Positions 60,950 to 64,000 of a DNA stretch of 64,000 nucleotides are shown piece after piece. The stretch is from Streptomyces sp. Ag109_O5-1 (lineage in GTDB: Bacteria; Actinomycetota; Actinomycetes; Streptomycetales; Streptomycetaceae), in contig NZ_RKQF01000001.1 in NCBI RefSeq assembly GCF_003814875.1, positions 4,216,001-4,280,000 of the forward strand, in the 5' to 3' direction. The translations under genes and the position numbers were made by a program. Position 1 is the stretch's first letter. Each line of letters opens with the position of its first letter. The notes under the pieces were generated by a model. The model worked only from the letters and a program-made list of their open reading frames with translations. It ran no database searches and was not told where the DNA came from.

Positions 60950-61480
60950 TCACCTCCGCCGGCGGGCGGGCAGACGCCCTGTCGAACCCATGGGCCGGGA
61001 CAGGGACGACGGCGGACGTGCTCCGCCATCGGTCTCCCACGCTTCTTCCCTGCTTCGGGCATCGATCCTTTCTGCTGCTCCCTCCAGGGCCGGGGCATCG
61101 ATGTCGGCGCCGGCCATCAGCTGTGCGGCGGCTTCCGCACCGGATTCCGGCGGAATCACCAGCACGTCCCGACGACCATCCGCGGTGAAAAGGGTGACCC
61201 TGTGCGGATCCTGCTCCTCGGTGGACCAGCCCACCTGCACGGTGCGCCCGGTGACGGACACCCGACGCGGGATGACAGTCCAGTAGGCCGGGTTCACCGT
61301 GATTCCTGTGATGCGGCCCCAGACGTCGCCCAATGCCTCCGTCAGGAGTGGCAGCTCGCGGGTGAGGGCACGGGAGCGAGGCCACCACATGCCGTCCAGC
61401 CCGCCCGGCCCGGGGGTCAGGGACAGCCGGGCCGGCGGCGCGGGCCTGCTCGATGTCGTACGGTCAATGGTCACGGGCAT
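60950..61480 (-). CDS. DUF5994 family protein, copy 3
   Basis: A 176-residue DUF5994 protein, closest to copy 1. The shared core is LDGMWWPRSRALTRELPLLTEALGDVWGRITGITVNPAYWTVIPRRV, VQVGWSTEEQDPHRVTLF and DVLVIPPESGAEAAAQLM. It is followed eight bases later by the small membrane protein gene, reproducing the layout of copy 1. The 195-base gap upstream (61481-61675) ends in a short peptide-like relic (EQVLKAGKYQVIRDLLDQ) of uncertain origin. Confidence 0.8.
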   Translation of the reverse strand: MPVTIDRTTSSRPAPPARLSLTPGPGGLDGMWWPRSRALTRELPLLTEALGDVWGRITGITVNPAYWTVIPRRVSVTGRTVQVGWSTEEQDPHRVTLFTADGRRDVLVIPPESGAEAAAQLMAGADIDAPALEGAAERIDARSREEAWETDGGARPPSSLSRPMGSTGRLPARRRR

Positions 61481-61675
61481 GCCGCGAACCGATCCCCGGG
61501 CTCATGGATGCGACCCGGTGTTGTCGATCACCGGAAACGGCACCCGCAGCGGAGCCGGTGCGCGAAGAACTCCCGGTGCTTTCACACTACTCCGCCCGCT
61601 GATCCAAGAGGTCGCGGATGACCTGGTATTTCCCTGCCTTCAGGACCTGCTCCCGAATGCCCGAGGCGCCCCCTG

Positions 61676-62653
61676 TCAGAGCCAGTCCTTGCGCTTGAAC
61701 GTCAGATAAAGAACGACGGACAGGACCACGATGACGGCAGCGGAGGTGATGAATCCCGACTCGCGGCCGAACCCGGGATAGGGGAGGTTCTGGCCGTAGT
61801 AGCCGGTGATCGCGGTGGGTACGGCGAAGATCGCGGCCCAGCTCGTCACCTTCTTCATGATCAGGTTCATGGTGTTGGCCTGGACCGAGAGGTTCGTCTC
61901 CATGACCGAGGCCACCAGGTCCCGCAGTGATTCCGTCCATTCGGTGGCACGCAGCACGTGGTCGTAGACGTCCTGGTAATACGGGACGAGAGGGGTGGTG
62001 ATCACGTGCAGGCCGGGGCGCATGAGGGTGTTGACCACCTCCCGCATCGGGAGCACGACGCGGCGCAACTGGACGAGCGATTTGCGCAGCGCGAAAGCCC
62101 GGCGTTGCACGGCTTCGATCTCACGGCGCCCGGCCACGAAGAGCAGACCCTCCAACTCCTCGATGCCGTCGTCCAGTTGCTGGACCGCGGCGAAGTGGCC
62201 GTCCACGAGATGGTCGAGCAGGCCGTGCAGCAGGAATCCGACACCGTGGCCGGCCAGGTCCGGGCTCTCGTCCCAGCGGCTGACGACGTTCTCGATGTCG
62301 AAGCCGTCATCCTTGCGGACGGTGATCATGGCCTGACCGGTGAGGAATACGGCGATCTCGCTGTACGACAGTTCCGCATCGTCCGGACTGACGGTGACGG
62401 AATAGGCGCTGAGGAACTCGTGGGTGCGATAGCGGTCGAGTTTCGGCCGCTGCCCACGCTGTGCGGCGTCCTCCAGAGCAAGTTCGTGGATGCCGAACTC
62501 CTGGCCGAGCATGGTGAATTCGGCGGTCCCGGGCCGGTACAGGTCCAGCCACAGGACCGACGCCGGATCGGCGAGATACGCGGAGACGTCACTGGCGGGA
62601 AAGTCCTCCAGGGCGAGAGTGCCTTCGCGATACAGCCGGGTACGCGTCACCAT
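61676..62653 (-). CDS. CorA family divalent cation transporter
   Basis: A 325-residue CorA protein with a cytoplasmic alpha/beta domain (SVLWLDLYRPGTAEFTMLGQEFGIHELALEDA), the long stalk helix, and two C-terminal membrane segments (SWAAIFAVPTAITGYYGQN and SGFITSAAVIVVLSVVLYL). The signature loop after the first segment is YGQN where the CorA hallmark is GMN. The Asn and the pore-end Gly are kept. This variant may alter selectivity. It would move Mg or a similar cation in or out as a homopentamer. It ends the island cargo next to the right repeat. Confidence 0.88.
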   Translation of the reverse strand: MVTRTRLYREGTLALEDFPASDVSAYLADPASVLWLDLYRPGTAEFTMLGQEFGIHELALEDAAQRGQRPKLDRYRTHEFLSAYSVTVSPDDAELSYSEIAVFLTGQAMITVRKDDGFDIENVVSRWDESPDLAGHGVGFLLHGLLDHLVDGHFAAVQQLDDGIEELEGLLFVAGRREIEAVQRRAFALRKSLVQLRRVVLPMREVVNTLMRPGLHVITTPLVPYYQDVYDHVLRATEWTESLRDLVASVMETNLSVQANTMNLIMKKVTSWAAIFAVPTAITGYYGQNLPYPGFGRESGFITSAAVIVVLSVVLYLTFKRKDWL

Positions 62654-62861
62654 GGCCCGAGGCTAGTGTCTTGCGCCCCGATCATGCCGCTTCGCCCCGA
62701 TCGCCAGCGTGGCAGGCTCCCGACATCACCGGACAGCGGACGCACCCGCGCACATGCTCTCCGGCCAGTACCGCAACGAGACGATTCGGCGCCCCAACGG
62801 TCCCGCGAGCGGGACAGCAGTCCGCACGCAGTCAGCAGGTCACCGGCCCAGCCCACTACAA

Positions 62862-62880
62862 GGAGACCAAGAAGGCCTGA
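62862..62880 (+). repeat. Right attachment-site copy (attR-like)
   Basis: Exact 19-bp copy of the sodN 3' end. It is preceded by sequence unrelated to sodN and followed by what appears to be the native sodN 3' untranslated region, so it marks the right edge of the insertion. Confidence 0.85.
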
Positions 62881-62907
62881 ACCGCGACTGTTCGAGTTGC
62901 GAAAGCC

Positions 62908-63462
62908 TTACCCGACCGCACCCGGACCCCGGCTTGCCGACGGTCCGGGTTCGGTTGATCCGAACGGCTGGTGTGCGGCGTCCGGAGCCTGGGACGCCAG
63001 GGACTTGAGTGGTTCACCGGTCAGGCGGCAGATCCGCCACTCGTCCAGGAACTCCGCGCCGAGGGACTCGTACAGACCGATCGCCGGTTCGTTCCAGGCC
63101 AGCACCCACCACTCGAAGCGCTCATAGCCGCTGCGCAGGCAGAGCGCGGCGAGGGCGGCGAGCAGGGTCCTGCCGTGGCCGCCGCCGCGGGCGTGCGGGC
63201 GTACGTAGAGGTCCTCCAGGTGCATGCCCCGGGTTCCGGTCCAGGTGGAGAAGCGCGGGTACCACAGGGCGTAGCCCACGACCTCGCCCGTGGTGTCGTC
63301 CTCGGCGATCAGCGCGTAGGCCGCCGGGTGGATGCCGAACAGCGCCTCGCGGAGCTGCTCCTCGGTGGCCCGGGCCTGCTCGACGGCCCGTTCGTACTCG
63401 GCGAGTTCGCGGATCATCGCGCGGATCGCGGCGACGTCGTTCTCGGTGGCGGCCCTGATCAT
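62908..63462 (-). CDS. GNAT family N-acetyltransferase (diamine/thialysine type)
   Basis: A 184-residue acetyltransferase with an N-terminal IRAATENDVAAIRAMIRELAEYERA, then YALWYPRFSTWTGTRGMHLEDLYVRPHARGGGHGRTLLAALAALC, holding the acetyl-CoA loop (R-G-G-G-H-G-R), and WWVLAWNEPAIGLYESLGAEFLDEW. This pattern is that of spermidine/diamine or thialysine acetyltransferases. The final 30 residues are encoded across the hairpin and may be an accidental extension. It is outside the island, downstream of the ancestral sodN end. Confidence 0.88.
   Translation of the reverse strand: MIRAATENDVAAIRAMIRELAEYERAVEQARATEEQLREALFGIHPAAYALIAEDDTTGEVVGYALWYPRFSTWTGTRGMHLEDLYVRPHARGGGHGRTLLAALAALCLRSGYERFEWWVLAWNEPAIGLYESLGAEFLDEWRICRLTGEPLKSLASQAPDAAHQPFGSTEPGPSASRGPGAVG
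62920..62950 (+). terminator. Hairpin, probably the original sodN terminator
   Basis: Nine-bp arms (acccggacc at 62920-62928, complement 62942-62950) with outer ccga/tcgg pairing can form 40 bases beyond the right repeat. Before insertion it would have lain about 40 bases after the sodN stop. It overlaps the end of the convergent GNAT gene. Confidence 0.6.
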
Positions 63463-63580
63463 GCTGCAGATACTCGTCGATCGCGCCGAGGCGTGTCCAC
63501 CGAGTCGATCACGTCCATCGCGTTCCGAAAGGCGCAGAGGCCGACCGGTCGTCCGGGCGGCCTCTGGAGTGTGGTGCCGG

Positions 63581-64000
63581 TCAGTGCCGGCCGTCGTGGT
63601 CGTCCTCGCCGACCTCCAGCAGGCCGGCCGCCGCGCCCACGACCCGCGGGTCGGGGCTGCCGACGACCTCCTCGTCCTTGTCGGCGTAGTCGAAGCGGGC
63701 CAGGACGCTGCGCATCGCCTCGACGCGGGCGCGCTTCTTGTCGTTGCTCTTGACCACGGTCCAGGGTGCGTACTCGGTGTCCGTCTCGCGGAACATCGCG
63801 ACCTTCGCCGCCGTGTAGTCGTCCCAGCGGTCCAGCGAGGCCAGGTCCATCGGGCTGAGCTTCCACTGCCGTACCGGGTCGACCTGGCGGATGGTGAAGC
63901 GGGTCCGCTGCTCGCTCTGCGAGACCGAGAACCAGAACTTCACCAGGTCCACCCCGTCGTCCACCAGCATCCGCTCGAACAGCGGCGCCTGGCGCATGAA
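63581..64000 (-). CDS. Polyphosphate kinase 2, C-terminal part
   Basis: The visible 139 residues (from 64000 to the stop at 63581) are the end of a PPK2: FERMLVDDGVDLVKFWFSVSQSEQRTRF, RQWKLSPMDLASLDRWDDYTAAKVAMF, APWTVVKSNDKKRARVEAMRSVLARFDYADKD. PPK2 enzymes use polyphosphate to phosphorylate nucleotides or run in reverse. The Walker A and lid motifs are outside the window. The tail ends in an acidic/His-rich GEDDHDGRH. Confidence 0.9.
   Translation of the reverse strand, partial: FMRQAPLFERMLVDDGVDLVKFWFSVSQSEQRTRFTIRQVDPVRQWKLSPMDLASLDRWDDYTAAKVAMFRETDTEYAPWTVVKSNDKKRARVEAMRSVLARFDYADKDEEVVGSPDPRVVGAAAGLLEVGEDDHDGRH

Larger units (their letters stand above)
55056..62880. mobile_element. 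Decayed integrative element inserted at sodN
   Basis: A 7.8-kb segment bounded by the exact 19-bp direct repeat. It begins with a tyrosine-integrase pseudogene immediately beside the left repeat, the classic arrangement for an integrated element. Cargo includes a SpoIIE-type phosphatase, three DUF5994 genes, small membrane proteins, a GNAT-AAA fusion, a slipin fragment, a winged-helix protein and CorA. No replication, transfer or phage structural genes are visible, so it is a remnant or a small genomic island. The use of a protein-gene 3' end as target, in place of a tRNA, is notable. Confidence 0.75.

Noticed and set aside
61587..61940. A 117-codon gene overlapping the end of corA
   Set aside because: Most of it is a shadow of corA. 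Only the last 27 residues look protein-like, too short to call.

Overview
The window is high-GC DNA with GTG/TTG starts, four-base ATGA/GTGA gene overlaps and gene families typical of Streptomyces: a conservon kinase, HspR-controlled lon, the fused 2-oxoglutarate decarboxylase kgd, nickel superoxide dismutase sodN with its protease, and SigE-type sigma factors. The order lon ... kgd ... malic enzyme ... glutamate-type ABC transporter ... sodX/sodN matches, from memory, the SCO52xx core of S. coelicolor, so most of the window is chromosome core interrupted by two accessory blocks.

Layout. 1-3.3 kb: end of a conservon (roadblock gene plus NIT-domain histidine kinase). 3.6-12.5 kb: PP2C-like protein, MarR regulator, secreted GH25 muramidase, lon with a HAIR operator, an acetyltransferase gene cut by a decayed tnpB, a frameshifted sulfatase and a rhomboid-like membrane protein. 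12.7-19.7 kb: methyltransferase-like protein, OmpR-type two-component pair and kgd. 19.7-41.7 kb: a 22-kb block, all on the minus strand, described next. 42-55 kb: core genes (DUF4097/PadR operon, oxidoreductase, malic enzyme, polar amino-acid ABC transporter, ECF sigma factor with a membrane partner, methyltransferase, CGNR regulator, sodX and sodN). 55.06-62.88 kb: a decayed integrated island bounded by a 19-bp direct repeat at the 3' end of sodN. 62.9-64 kb: acetyltransferase and the end of a polyphosphate kinase 2.

The main system is the 22-kb block. It reads as two parallel, multi-component NTPase conflict modules. Module A (41.74 to 27.82 kb) encodes a Trypco1-like protein, a trypsin-like protease with a VMAP-C domain, a MoxR ATPase, a SAV_2336-type vWA-like protein, a 50-residue FxsA-type peptide, an FxsB-type radical SAM/SPASM enzyme, a HExxH-domain peptide-modification enzyme and a TIR-STAND-TPR protein (FxsT-like). 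Module B (27.72 to 19.70 kb) encodes a second Trypco1-like protein, a BchI-like AAA ATPase, a BchD-like vWA protein, a CHAT protease and a second TIR-STAND-TPR protein with the same C-terminal WDFEPQ signature. Each module therefore pairs a protease with an AAA+/vWA machine and a TIR-STAND sensor, and module A adds a ribosomally made, probably cyclophane-modified peptide. The families are known. The tandem pairing, the FNNAM ending of the peptide and a possible second small peptide gene deserve attention.

The sodN island carries an integrase pseudogene, a SpoIIE-type phosphatase, three DUF5994 genes, two of them coupled to a small membrane protein, a GNAT-AAA fusion, a slipin fragment, a small winged-helix protein and CorA. 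Its insertion leaves the sodN reading frame intact but moves the presumed native sodN 3' UTR about 7.8 kb away.
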